Shown here piece after piece: positions 48,637 through 60,750 of a stretch of DNA of 64,000 nucleotides. The number at the start of each line of letters is the position of its first letter. The first letter of the stretch is position 1. Location of the stretch: contig JARZZO010000008.1 in NCBI GenBank assembly GCA_030544215.1, positions 23,971,614-24,035,613 of the forward strand, in the 5' to 3' direction. The stretch comes from Zantedeschia hybrid cultivar. Its lineage: Eukaryota > Streptophyta > Magnoliopsida > Alismatales > Araceae. The notes under the pieces are model-generated. The model worked only from the letters and a program-made list of their open reading frames with translations. It was not told where the DNA came from and ran no database searches. The translations under genes and the position numbers were made by a program.

Positions 48637-48877
48637 TGAAGGAACGAGAGAGAGAGAAAAGAAAATCGCAAGAGAGGGAAGCGGGCTCCGATAGTTAACC
48701 CAAGGTCAGTTCTATTCTTCACCTCGGTTTTCCTTTTATAGAGGCCCTTCCGTTAACTATCTCCGCCCCCTCCTCGGAACCGCCTCCTAAGTCTTAGGGA
48801 TCCTGGGAGACCAAGTCTCCATGCTTATCCCTGCAACAGACTCCTAATATTTAGGGGTTGATGGTCACTATCTAACA
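48637..48877 (-). repeat. 5' LTR of Copia B
   Basis: 241 bp, identical to the 3' LTR. It holds the promoter for the element RNA. Confidence 0.95.
48732..48742 (-). promoter_or_regulatory. TATA box in Copia B 5' LTR
   Basis: The minus strand reads CTATAAAAGGA, a strong TATA match about 95 bases before the inner LTR edge. Confidence 0.65.
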
Positions 48878-48882
48878 TTTGT

Positions 48883-51289
48883 TACGTCCAGAACATTGCA
48901 CCACAATTAATGTTTATGTATTTCACCTGCGAAAAAGTTATCCGACTCATGTGCCTCTGCTTAGATGGAACAATAACATCTTGCATTATAAGATAACTCA
49001 ACTTGTTGCACTCACCCTCAGTGCAGTAGGTATTACTCTTCAAAATATTCTAGCTCCGCAGCAACCTTACACGGGCCATCCTCATTCCAACAAGTGTTTC
49101 TAGGCCTATTAAGAGCCTAAGGGGCGCGTTTCATAATTATGAGAAAAAAATAGTCATTTGGTATGCGACATAATATTATAAAATATTAATTTTATTGATG
49201 TTAAGATCAACAAAAATAATACTTTTATTATTGACTATAAAATCTCCAATTTTAGCTGAAAATTGAAATTAGCTAATAATGTATCATTTGAGTCAATAAT
49301 TTCGAAATACCATAATTTACCACATCCCAAATATACAAAAAATAACATAAAATAATTTATAGCTCTGCAAATATTAAAAAAACATATTACAGCATTAATA
49401 CTTTATGGTACACCAAATGGACCCCTCAAAATAAACAGCCATCTATACTCAATCAGCCGCAATATGCAGATTCCCCTCGAACGCAAGCAACTATCTGCTG
49501 GAAGAAAAGGAAAAGAAATGCGACAGCTTCATTAGTCCTGCGCCATGTTGCTTCCTTTTATTCTTCTCTATAAACTATAGGTCATTCGACTTTATTTAAT
49601 TAGCATTTGTCAATTATATATTTTGATTAGCTATATTTCCTAAGATAGTTGATCTCTTACAAGTCTAAAGGCAACATTTGCTTTTCCTCTAAAGGCTACA
49701 AGTATGTTATTTATTTTTTTGAAAACTCTAATCTATATTCATTTCACCATTAAAAATGGCATTATAATACAAGGATCTTACATAATTTTTTTACGGTGTT
49801 TTCCGCTACAACTCTTGCCATTTTGTTAAGTAAGAATCCCCTCAATGCGTGGGAGGAAAAAGTTCTTATGCTTGTGCTCAATGAGACTGTGGGCAAGGAT
49901 GGTGGCAGACGTAAAAATTTTGTCAAGTGGGGTCATTCGGACATTAAGTCATAAGCATGGTTGGGTCGTGAGATCTTGGACTAAGTCATATGAGATTCTA
50001 AATTGAGCTATTAGGATTCTGAGCTGAATTAGTAAGATATCACGTTAGACTATTTTGAATTGGACTAATAGATTTGGAAAAATTCAATGGCATCCCAAGG
50101 CGCCACTGCATTAAAATTGGAGCTGCCACTTGGCGAAGAGGCAGCTGGTTCTTTTTTCCTTCCTCCATTTTTTCTCACAAGTGTCCAGTTGAAAATTGAA
50201 TGATATGGATGTTAAATTTAGAGGCCACCCAGAACTCAAATTTTTTTTTTCTCAAGCAAGTAGATCATTTATAGGTGGAATGAATTTGGTTGATACTTGC
50301 CTAGAGCTAACTGCATTCCTTCACCTAGATGAGAGAAATTCCTCCACATTAAACTCAATATGGAAGGACCTTTTTTTAAAACATTTTTAGTGCTGAGATC
50401 GTGAACTATTCCTAGGCAAGTACTGGACGAGCTTGATCCCACGATAGCTATAGGTGGTCAGCTTCCAATTTCAAAACATAAAAAGTTCACAAAGAAAACT
50501 TATTTATAAAAATTTGTTACTCAAAATATATTTATATATATATATATATATTATTAAGTCTACTTCTACTTTGCCCCTCCTCCATAATTTTCTGGCTCTG
50601 CCACTGTCAGGGGCTATAAACAACTTAAGAGTTCTGACCGTTCCGGAAAACATGGATTCAAACAGCATGCTTTGATGCGCAAATCATATGAAGCTGCGCA
50701 TTAATAAATCTCTTTATCAAAACATGCTTCCTCTTTTTTTTATCTATAGAAATTTTATATTCATTAATCTTCTATGTTTTTCTTTCATCTACATTGTGGT
50801 AAGTACGTCATGTATTATTTCATGTTATTGAAAGAAGAGACCATTTTAGTAGAAGAGTCTCTCCCCTTCTTTCTAACCTAACCCTTTTCTTGATTGTTTT
50901 ACTCATTTGATTTTTAGCTTATATTTTGAAACTTTAAAATTTTATAAATACATCATCATTTAATTTTCAACCAATACGCAAAGCAACCATGACAATAATT
51001 GTTAATGTAAAATCACAAAATATCTCGTACAATCAAAGTATCCATATACACTAAATCAAGAATTTCAATGATATCTCTTCAGGGCTAAATGAATTTTTGG
51101 ACAAACTTAGACACAAATTTCACATTTTCTTTGAAGAATAGTACTATGTTTAGATATCAAATTTGTCCCGATCATTCTTTTTATGCTATTGAAGTTTACA
51201 TGACTTTGTCAAGCATACTATAATTCAAATTAAAAAGAAGTCATTGTATTTAAGTTAAAAAAGATTGTCATAAACATAACTGAAGGGGG
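48883..51289. other. Intergenic; possible Tip100-like hAT remnant
   Basis: Mostly AT-rich. 49900-50607 starts GGTGGCAGACGTAAAAATTT and its other strand starts CAGTGGCAGAGCCAGAAAA, like the two ends of a Tip100-type hAT repeat, but no 8-bp duplication is visible. A TA microsatellite lies near 50530-50550. No gene. Confidence 0.4.
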
Positions 51290-53637
51290 ATAAACCAGTC
51301 CAGCCCATAAGGCCCCAGTGGTGAGGAAGCCCAGAGTGCCTATGACCAGAGGTGGCCTATCAATGATATCTATGTCAACCAGGACCCACAAGTTATACTA
51401 CTGGAGTCTTCCTTCAACCTAGTAAGCCAATTTAGGCCTAGAGCTGTTCAGAATAGAGAAGGTCTAAGTTACCAGTTACCCTCAGGAGCCTTTATGAGGA
51501 CTCTCAGAGAGTAGTTGTGGCATCCAAACTGTTGTGAACCTGAAAATCTACAAAGCATTATAAGCCAAGCCATCTACAAACCAAAAGTATAACCACACCA
51601 CATCCATTTTCATTAGCACAAAATAGTTTATATTGCTTCAAACTGTACAATATTATTCCAAAGTTATACAACATTTCAAAATGAATAAGGAACTAAACCC
51701 ACTTTTTATGGTACAGCTGAAAATTCAAGCACCCGAGATCTAACTTCAACCTTCACCTCCTGGGATCAAGGCTGATCAGAATCTTCTGGAAAAGGTAATA
51801 GCAAAGTGCATGAGTTCTAAAACTCAGCATGCATCAAAATTAGTAACATGCCTACTATATAATAGCTTGACAAATCATATTATCACTCTAAACTTTGCAT
51901 GCACTTCAAGTTATTCTACACAAATAACATAAATCAAGGAATGTTATTAACAACAAAGTAAACTCAAATCTCAAATTATAATCACCAATGAATATCAAAT
52001 GGTTTAAACTTGCCAAAGGTCTACTTTATGTAGACAGATCATACTCATATGATCACAACAGATTAGATCATATCCAAGAGGGATCAAATAATATTCCAAG
52101 GGGCATATTCATATCATAAACATATTTTAGCTTCATGTTTCGGACAGGCATCTGAACTACAACGTAAGAGGCCAAACAGTCACCTCATCAGCTAGATGAA
52201 TGGCACCTTGATTTTGATACAACCGCAAACCGAAGTCTAGTTTTGTTTTAGGATTTCACATAATCTGTCGTCCTCAAATAACAAATCGACGTCCACATAA
52301 ATCACTTACTACAGGGTTGCCCAGAAATTCCCCTAAGATGGCACTGTCTACATATATTTATGCAGTTAAAGTTTATAACAGACATATTATTATTTGATTT
52401 GCAGATTAAACCAAAAGTTCGTACGTAGCTTAAAACTAAACTTCATAAACAAATTTCTTCTAAACAATTTAGAACTGATAAGTAGGCATTTAATCAGCAA
52501 ATCAAATCTTAATGTAAGTCATAAACATAGATTTCAGTGTTAAACATAATTACAACATTCTTTGAATATTTGCTTAAATTTTTCCATGCAAATTTTAAAT
52601 TTTCTCAATATCAAAATAAGATTAAAACTATATAAATAACATGTAGCGGTTTGTCATACACTTGCCTTAATAGGAAAATCCTCACAACTCGCTCTATCAC
52701 AAGCTCCCAAGCACTAGGAAGTACACCGTTGCAAGCACCCCACACAAAACCCTCTTCTTCTCTATTTCTCTTTCTCACTCTCTAAGGCTCTCATGCAACA
52801 AATGAGCTCTTAGCCTTACAAAACCCAGCTTAAACCTATGGTTAGAACTGCCCAAGTTTTCCATCACCTTACCTCCACCTATTGCAAGGCAAGGTGCCCC
52901 CACGTGGCATCTATACATTGAGAGATAACCCACTTACTGCACACCTACTTAGGTGTCCCTACACATGCCACCCTTTAGCCCGAGAGAACAGATTTTATTG
53001 ATACAGCACTCAATTTATGCTTGAGCAATTAATTGGACGTACACATCGATCGATTAACTGATCTTTTGATCTATTAACTCCCCAACGATCAATTAAGTTA
53101 ACCCCCAATCGATTAAGTTGAGTCTTGATCAACTAAGTAGCCTCTAATCGATTAACTGGCCTTAACGATCGATTAAGTAGCCTTATGATCATTAATTGGT
53201 CTTGTGATCGATTAAATAATCTTCTGATCGATTAACTAGCCTTTTGATCAATTAACTGACTTTCCGATGCATTAAATTGATGTTCGATTGATTAATTGAT
53301 CTATCTATCAATTAACTCCTCAATTAAACTGATCAATTAATTGATCTATCTATCACTTAACTCCTCAATTACCATATCAATTAGCTGTCATTTCTGTCAA
53401 TTAACTGAATCGACTAACTCAACTGTCAATTAACTGAATCGACTAACTCACTATTTATCAACTAAATGAGTTCCTTCAACCTATTTAATTAGTTACTTGA
53501 TATTCAGCGGTTTCTCTAAGCTTCTTCTCTAGAGATCTACTACATTCTAATTGATAAAATTATACTCTAATTAATTGTAAGCACATTTTAACTAGACTAA
53601 TGAAATTTAGGAGGCTTTCTAAGATTTGGGATGTCAC
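51290..53637 (-). repeat. Probable Gypsy LTR or LTR fragment
   Basis: The right edge read on the minus strand is TGTGACATCCCAAATC, a start common in plant Gypsy LTRs, preceded by a purine-rich AGAAGAGGTGCTA. To its right, minus-strand codons near 53640-53790 (SLSPKVLQII) may be the last residues of a Gypsy pol. The left boundary is a guess. Contains the 20-bp minisatellite below. Confidence 0.45.
53047..53285. repeat. 20-bp minisatellite around GATCGATTAA, about 12 units
   Basis: Variants of GATCGATTAA recur at 53069, 53087, 53107, 53127, 53147, 53167, 53187, 53207, 53226, 53246 and 53266, almost exactly 20 bp apart, with the intervening 10 bp more variable. Looser relatives (TCAATTAACTGAATCGACTA) run on to about 53470. 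Confidence 0.85.
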
Positions 53638-53639
53638 AA

Positions 53640-53969
53640 TAGCACCTCTTCTAGGATTACATCTCCCTCGACCTTCGATGATCTGCAAGACTTTCGGAGA
53701 AAGGCTCAAGTCTACATCAACTATAAGTCTAGTTAACAAGGCAAGAACAACGTTGTTGGGAGCTAAAAGCCAAAGGCCTACTAACAAAGTTGAGAATATG
53801 TTTTCATTGACCGTCCAAATGACTACAACTTATTGGGTCCTTTTGAGTGAAGCCTCTGACCTCCTCAGAACATCAGGGCCAGTGAACAAATGCTCCCTCT
53901 GACATATCCAAGGGCTCTCATTTAGTACATCCCACGAGAGAAGCCATCATGAACTCGGCGTATTAGGAG
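53640..53969 (-). other. Possible end of Gypsy pol, unassigned
   Basis: GC-richer than its surroundings, with open frames on both strands (75 and 100 codons). The minus frame could be a decayed pol terminus. Too short and diverged to identify. Confidence 0.3.
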
Positions 53970-54549
53970 GTATGACTACAAATGGATCTGGATAATGTTT
54001 GGATTCGCTTCATATTTATATTCAAAATTGTGCATATTTATCCGAATCAATTATCCGACGAATCATAAATGGATATTCATTTATGATAAGTTTCATAAAT
54101 GGAACAATAATGGAAACATCGTATCCGCTCCGTCGGATGTCTACTCCACAAGTAGGTTTGAAATTAGCTATTAGATCTCCAATCCAACAGTCTATGTATA
54201 GGGTTTAAAATAGTTAATGTATTGATATTTTAATCCTATGCATGTCAATCATATTAGTCATTTTTATAATCAATTGAGTACTTAAAATCTTAAGTTTTTA
54301 AATCAAATATCTACTAATTTTGTAGAACTTTTTATTATTTTATTATTTTTTAAACACATATTCCATTCTATAAATACTCCTTAGATATCTGGATATTATC
54401 CGTATCTACTTCAAATTTGAAAATTATCCGAAAAGAATATCCGCTTTATATCTGAATCATAAAAGGAACATATACGAATTATCTGTTTATGATAAATGCA
54501 TAGTCGTTGAAAGAGCATATCTACTTCACATCTGCTCCGTTTGCAACCC
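53970..54549. mobile_element. hAT-type element (580 bp), TSD TATTAGGAG
   Basis: Flanked by TATTAGGAG on both sides (53961-53969 and 54550-54558), of which 8 bp would be the hAT duplication. Ends are related: CTACAAATGGATC left, and GTTGCAAACGGAGC read inward from the right. The interior is full of ATCCGAATC/GGATAT words on both strands. No transposase. Confidence 0.75.
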
Positions 54550-54558
54550 TATTAGGAG

Positions 54559-56520
54559 ATACATGTGATTATGTCCCGTCAAGGTATGGGTACCAACCAT
54601 TGACATATACCTCATGTGTCTCCTTTTACATGAAGCGAAGGATAAATATCTCTATTGGGCCTCCAAAAAAAAGGTATGCACACTTACATATACTAGCCAC
54701 TACTCCAAACTCTAATAGCTCAATAGGATCCCTTCATCTTTCACATTTCCACGAGTCTAGAGCCCATTTTTGCCTTATTTTTCTTTGCCAAGAGTCAAGG
54801 GACACCCTAATCTTTCTTTCTATTTTGTAGGACTTGATAATCACCACCATTTGTAAGTGCACATAAAGGGTTGTGACAGTCATCGGATATTGGACGTGTT
54901 TCCAACCACTACAATAACCTTTACGAATAAGATGCCAGCCTTTAGTTGTTACAATCTTCTTACACTTGGCTATTAGCTTATATCCTATTACATGCAACAG
55001 ATTCATTGCTTTTTTTTCATGTCTAGCATAATGTTTCATGCCATGTAAATTGAAGAGTTCCGTACGTCTTAAATTTAGCTATATATGTGAAGCGGTAGAG
55101 TTGTCCGTTGTCACACTTCATCTAGCCTCATTTGAGAAATTTCCCCTTTACATCTCTCACAACCTTATTTTTTGGGATAGAAAGGAAATCTAGTTGAGAA
55201 TCTCAAAACAACCTAGGAAAAACAGCTTATCACCTTTCCTCTGGGCATACTATCATGGCATTAAAATTTATGAAAAGACAGCTCTCCATTTAAGAAAGAT
55301 TTGATGCTATTTGAATTGTCCAAAATTTATGTTATACTTACCTTAGAATTCAACTCAATTTTTTTTCAAACAGAGAATAAAATAAATTTGATAAGTAAAC
55401 GATAAGAAGTGATCAAAACAAACGTGTTAGTTCCTATGGAAATCTACTAATTAGTGGAATGCAATGCATATTGGAAAATAGTAGTTAAACAGGATGGAGG
55501 TAGTAATTAACTAGTAACTATCAGTTCATGTATATAAATCGGCAGAGTTACTACTCAAAGTACAGCACTGCAGTACCTCTGCTAGAATAGTAAGGTAAAG
55601 ATATTTATCTATTACTTAAGCAGTCCTTTTAATTATGAGGATTGAGACAGTAGACTCTATTTTTTCTACATTATTTATATTTCATTTTATTTTATTGATT
55701 CAGTTGTTATACTAGATTCAAAGTTGACAGAAGAGAGAAAGAGGTGTCATATTTTTTAAAGAATTCTTGAATGAGATATAGCAAAGTACAATAATGTAAA
55801 GAAAGAGTAGAGAATCTGGGTACCAACAAAAAACTTGCATCAACAAAATCACCATGTCACCTGCGGCTTTGGCGTAAATTAGGCATGATGTTAAGGTTTT
55901 GGATTTTAACCAAAAAATATTTGACTAAAAAATTCAAATTTGAGCTCCCTAAATTAGAGAAAAAAATACGGTTTTTAAAAGAACTTCTACATACAATTAG
56001 CTATAACCACTTCTATCTCTTATTTTTTATATTAGAAGAGAAAGTCAAAAGTGACCTCCACCTAAAAGTAACTTCTAATTAGAAGTTTTACCAAATACGA
56101 CCTTAATCTATTTTTTAGTTGGTTAACTTCTAACTAACATGACTTTAACTATTTTGTACCTCGTCGAGATGGATGACGACGTGATGCACATTTCTGATAG
56201 ACTTATTTTTTAATAAAGATAATTAAATATATTAACTAATAAGAAAGACATGCTAAATATTGTCTTTTTTATAGATCGCTTGATCAAAGAACATCAGATA
56301 CAATGTGTGATAAACTGCAAATAACAAGAAAAGGATATTAAATATTTTTAAGAATTTCCATATTAATAAGTTAGATAATTATATAAAATAATCTTTAAAA
56401 TCATAATATCATGTATATCTTTCTTTGAGAAGAATAGCTCATTTGCACTTCAACGTCATGGATACTCATAGTTTAATAACAAAGTTTATGCGACATCAAA
56501 AAGAACAGCCTTAATATTTT
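54559..56520. other. Intergenic, no gene recognised
   Basis: AT-rich DNA. A 107-codon plus frame (54507-54830) and a 101-codon minus frame (54734-55039) overlap and neither resembles a known protein. Confidence 0.45.
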
Positions 56521-56894
56521 GAGAATAACTCGTGCATCGGCGGGGGCCATTGCGCCGCCTGACAATGCAGCTAGGTTAACAAAAATGATTTTTTTTTTGA
56601 AACCCCCCTATGGTGTCCGACCCGATCATACAATCTAATCTTGGATCGACCAAATAAAAAAAAGATGAAAAATCGAAAACCAACCTCAAATGAACAGTAT
56701 TATTTTTTTTTACTGTTTATTTGAGGTCAATTTTTTATTTTCATCTTTGTTTTGGCTCGTCTGATCCAAGATCAGATTGTACAATTAGGTTGGGTCGACT
56801 AGGGGGTTTCAAAAACATTTCAATTTTTTTTTTCTAAACTTGGTTGTACCATCAGGCGGCGTAATTAGTCTTTATAGTGTAGCAAGTTATTCTC
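56521..56894. mobile_element. MULE-type MITE (374 bp), 9-bp TSD
   Basis: Ends GAGAATAACTCGTGC and (inward from the right) GAGAATAACTTGCTAC. Flanks TAATATTTT (56512-56520) and TAATATTTC (56895-56903) differ at one base. The interior is an imperfect palindrome (GGCGCAATGG near 56550 against AGGCGGCGTAATT near 56855). Confidence 0.75.
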
Positions 56895-57198
56895 TAATAT
56901 TTCATACCAAAGGAAGATGTTCATAGTATTATAATTTTATGATAATTTCTACACAAATAAAATTTTAGAGTTAATTTCATATTGACCACTCTTATATATT
57001 AGATTTCAAAAATGACATGCTTATTTACATATTATCTTATATATCCCTCCAATGGCATACATGAAATATCTATATATCATATATGCAGTTGAAGTGGCAA
57101 TTTTGAAAGATTATACGTATATTAAGATGGTACGTAGAATAATATGCAGATAAATATGACATTTTTTGAAATTTAGCATATGAGTGGTTAATATGAAA

Positions 57199-57730
57199 GA
57201 GTAATGTTTGCTCCATTATGGTACAAATGGGTTGACATGGTTGAACCCTCTAATGTTCTTCTGTCACTTGGAGAGTCCACTGTCCCTTTATTAAATACTC
57301 GTCGATGTCATCCAAACGTCAATATATATGAGGGTGTCAAATTCGAAAAAAAAAATGCTAGATGATCTTTTCGAGAACATTTTCACGCTCTCAAGAGCAT
57401 CCCGAGGTTCTCAATAACATGGTCATGATCTAGACAGCATGTTGCTTTCGAGAAATTTCCAAAACATCATGCTCTTGAGAGCCTGATTATATTCTTGAGA
57501 ACCTGATCATACTCTCAAGAGCATATCCATGCAGTTGAAAAAATAATATGGCAAAGAAATCTCCTTTTCTTTAATCTGACACCTCTATGTGCACTAACGT
57601 GCCGATGATGTTGGCGAGTATTTAATAGGAGGACAATCTTCATGTGAACTCTTTAAATAACAGAAGGATATTGGAGGACTCAATCCACGTCAACTTATTT
57701 GTATCGAAAACGGTACAACAAGCATTACTC
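57199..57730. mobile_element. MULE-type MITE (532 bp), TSD TAATATGAAA
   Basis: Ends GAGTAATGTTTG and (inward) GAGTAATGCTTGTTGTACC, with a perfect 10-bp duplication TAATATGAAA (57189-57198 and 57731-57740). Same family as 35676-36307. Confidence 0.85.
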
Positions 57731-58067
57731 TAATATGAAATTATTCCAAAATTTTATCAACATCAAAATTTCCCTCCCCAAAAAAGAGACTACCCAAAGG
57801 TATCATTACATAGGCACTAGATCAAAGGAGGCCACCCACATGCTTTAGGAAGTATTTGCATTCTCAAAATTTCGGAAGTATTTTTTTGGGAGGTATAAAA
57901 TTATGAAAGTATTTTCTAAAGAAACAAAAACACATGTTTGCAAATCTCATAGAAAAATAAGTGAAAAAAAAAGAAAATACCTTTTAAGAAAAGAAAATTA
58001 AAATATTCTTAAAATATAAAAAGTATTTTTAATTAATTTTTACTCAAGTTTATAAAACATTGATTAA

Positions 58068-58246
58068 TACTTGCTGCAATGTCCTTTCCGCACAACTGCA
58101 ATGAGGGCATTGCAGTGGGTACATAAAAGAAAATTTCAGGTGTATCCAGGTGCCCTAATTGTTCATGGAAATGTCCAATAGATGAGAAAAAAACATAAAA
58201 AATAAAAAGCCGAACTCTGATGAATTTAAATCTTTTGATTCATCCA
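58068..58246. mobile_element. Fragment of the TACTTGCTGCAATG MULE family
   Basis: TAATACTTGCTGCAATG followed by GGGCATTGCAGTGGGTA resembles the left part of the neighbouring complete element. No right end. Confidence 0.45.
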
Positions 58247-58255
58247 ATCAAGTAT

Positions 58256-58529
58256 GAGTAATACTTGCTGCAATGATGGTGCGTGCTACACGCACCGTTA
58301 TTGCAGTGGGTTAAACAAAAAATTCTTATCTTTTTTTAGGTTGCCCCCAATGTGTTTTATCCGTCTGTACAGTGAAAATTCAAAAATTGAACCTAATATA
58401 CAGTTAAAAAAAAAAGTTACAGACGGATAGGGCACAACGGGATGCGGCCTAAAATAAAACAGTAAGATTTTTTTTTTTTTTTTTTTTAACCTACTGCAAT
58501 AATGACGGTGCGTGCGGCAAGTATTACTC
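58256..58529. mobile_element. MULE-type MITE (274 bp), 9-bp TSD
   Basis: Ends GAGTAATACTTGCTGCAATG and (inward) GAGTAATACTTGCCGCACGC. Flanks ATCAAGTAT (58247-58255) and ATCGAGTAT (58530-58538) differ at one base. It lies about 170 bp upstream of the WD40 start codon. Another end of the family (TTGCAGCAAGTATTACTC) lies at 58586-58603, inside the presumed promoter or 5' UTR. Confidence 0.75.
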
Positions 58530-58696
58530 ATCGAGTATTATACTTATGGGAGACCTGAGGAGCGACTAAAAAAGGGTTTACCCATTGCAGCAAGTATTAC
58601 TCTTTGCTGATTCCGGCAGCAAGCCGGCGGGCGACGCCGTCCGTCTAATTTGCCGCCCATTTCGCACGAGGCACGCCGCGAAGAGAAGGGGGGACG

Positions 58697-58846
58697 ATGG
58701 AGTGCGAAGAGAGCAGCGCTCCTCCTCGCACGGGAGGAGCAAAAGCCGCGCTGGCGAAGCCGAGGCGGTTAAAAGGCCACAAGGCGGAGGTCACCTGCTG
58801 CGTCGCGTCTCGGGCCCGGCCGGGGGTCTTCGCTTCCTCCGGAGAG
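58697..58846 (+). CDS. WD40 repeat protein (WDR53-like), exon 1
   Basis: ATG at 58697 begins MECEESSAPPRTGG and runs 50 codons to ASSGE, then donor GT at 58847. The segment RRLKGHKAEVTCCVAS followed by GVFASSGE|DGCVCWFDLR across the splice is a classic first WD40 blade (GH near its start, WD-like WFD at its end). It recalls the small plant WD40 proteins related to WDR53; function is unknown beyond a likely scaffold role. Family members I recall are about 340-400 residues, so most of the gene lies right of the window. Exon 1 is GC-rich with a MULE end immediately upstream. Confidence 0.78.
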
Positions 58847-60653
58847 GTATTCCCTAGGTATTCCGGGGGTCTTTCTCGGAGGAAATCATCTGGATTCTCT
58901 AGATTTAGTGTGTAATGGCTCTGCCATACTCCAAATTTTGAAACATTAGTGTTGCTAGTTGTAACATCTCAACAAATTTTCTTGAGCTATAACAAGGAAA
59001 CTTATTAGTTGCCGAGTATATGATCGTTGGAGTGAGGCCTTATATCAAGTTGCGAATGGAGTCGGGGCATCTCTGGCATCCATTCTCATAAAGTCATTTT
59101 CACTTAAAATGAGGAATGAGCTCACTTAGATCTGTTTGGTAACCTTTCTGGAATCTTTTTTTACCAAGAATGATGGGGTTCAGTTTAGGTAGAATGAGAA
59201 TGTATTTGAACTTTGAAGTCTCATTCTCATGTCCAGAAGGCTTTTGTTTGGTAACCTTTCTGGAATCTTTTTTTACCAAGAATGATGGGGTTCAGTTTAG
59301 GTAGAATGAGAATGTATTTGAACTTTGAAGTCTCATTCTCATGTCCAGAAGGCTTTCCCTCAAAAAGGCCTTCTGAGAATGATAGCCAAGTGACATTTTC
59401 ATTCTAAGAATAGAGAATGAACAATGTTTTTTTAATTCTTAGAATGACTTTTTCAGCTCCATCACATATATGAAATTTTTATAAAGATCAAATATACCAT
59501 TGTCATGGCAATTTTGAACCATCATACATGTTAGGATGGTATGTACGATTATATGCAAGCAAGAGTGGCATTTTTTAATTTAATATGCAAGTCTGGTTAA
59601 TATGAACTTAACCCTTTGTTTAACTATGGGAGTTACATTTTTCTCTTACTTCAATTGTTCTATATTTTTTTTTAACCATGTGAATTGGATTCTATTGTTA
59701 ACTGGGCTAGAGGAACAAGCAATGGTCATGGTGCCTCCTTTATATAGATACCAGCATTGAAGTCTTGAGCACCTCATAAAGCATTGCATGCTCAAGCTCC
59801 AGTATTAAATTATCTTTGGAAGAAGAAAGGGATTTTTGCAGATGTACTATCCTTTAAATTTTATTTGCAGAATTAATGATCTTATTTCATTTTATTTTTA
59901 ATAACATCATTGCATCCTAGTACTTGCAAAAATACTCCTATGGTTAACCTCCCCTAAAGAAGTGGCAAATATTCCTTCTTCAGCTGTCAAATTTAATATT
60001 TGGACGAAAATACCCCATTCAAAGGAGTTCTTTTGACTAACACATTGTGGCAAGGAGAGAGAAAGGTAGATACTGAGATAGATGGAAAGAGAGAGAAAGA
60101 GAGTTGAAGATAGAATAGGGGTATTTTGGATCTTTTTGACTTTGGTTAAAAGCTAAACAAGGTTAGATAGGAGATTTTAATAGAACACTAGTAGATGATA
60201 ACATAGAGGCATTTTTGTAAGTATTGTGATGCAGTGAGGTTATTTAAAATACCACGAGAATGAGACCATCAATATTGCAAATAAAATCCTAAGGAGTGTA
60301 TATTTGCAAACATCCAAAGAAGAAGATGTCGTGTTACTTATATAACCATCATGCACTAATAAGAAATTATGCATGCTAAACTGTCTTTTGGATGCATCTA
60401 ACTTTTGGTTAAAAAAATGATGAATCTCTAGTTTGAAAATTCAAAAAAATTGGCTTTCACCTTATCTCAACCTTGGAAGTGGCTCTTAGTTTCTGGATTG
60501 CACATGGTATGGATGCTCAATTCCATATTTCTACTATTGCCTTTTCATGACTGCATTTGGTTGTTACTGAATAATTAAGATATTCAGGTTGTAGCCTAAG
60601 TTTATTAACTGAAGGTTTAGTTCTAAATGTATCTTTTCATATCATTTTGACAG
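58847..60653 (+). other. Intron 1 of WD40 gene
   Basis: Runs from GT at 58847 to AG at 60652-60653 (TTTTGACAG). Contains the 112-bp tandem duplication and a dispersed AT-rich repeat at 59520-59610. Confidence 0.7.
59134..59357 (+). repeat. 112-bp tandem duplication in intron 1
   Basis: 59134-59245 is repeated at 59246-59357 with no difference visible apart from the last bases, so the duplication is recent or an assembly artefact. Confidence 0.9.
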
Positions 60654-60750
60654 GACGGCTGTGTATGTTGGTTTGATTTGCGATGTAAAGATGTGTTATT
60701 CACCATGGATGTAGGAAACAAACCTGTGACATCATTATGTTTCAAAGCAG
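60654..60750 (+). CDS. WD40 repeat protein (WDR53-like), exon 2
   Basis: 97-nt exon between acceptor CAG (60651-60653) and donor GT (60751). It continues the exon 1 frame exactly: GAC GGC TGT joins SSGE to DGCVCWFDLRCKDV, and it ends ...VTSLCFKA plus one base. It completes blade 1 and opens blade 2. Exon 3 was not found up to the window end, so intron 2 exceeds 3.2 kb. Confidence 0.78.

Larger units (their letters stand above)
42667..48877 (-). mobile_element. Complete Copia retrotransposon B, 6211 bp, TSD TTTGT
   Basis: LTRs of 241 bp at both ends are identical by eye. A perfect 5-bp duplication TTTGT flanks it (42662-42666 and 48878-48882). Reading leftward: 5' LTR, primer site, 1.5-kb leader, gag-pol, polypurine tract, 3' LTR. 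Identical LTRs indicate a very recent insertion. It differs in LTR and protein from Copia A and is a separate family. Confidence 0.97.

Noticed and set aside
47835..48722. Long open frames (295 aa minus, 268 aa plus) in the GC-rich block
   Set aside because: They overlap on both strands, are Ala/Arg/Pro low complexity, start in or near an LTR and show no domain. GC-rich composition explains the lack of stops.
49900..50607. Complete Tip100-like hAT element
   Set aside because: The ends look related but the flanking octamers do not match, so it is kept only as a possible remnant.
53600..53902. 100-codon plus-strand frame
   Set aside because: No domain; an overlapping minus-strand frame next to the LTR edge is at least as plausible.
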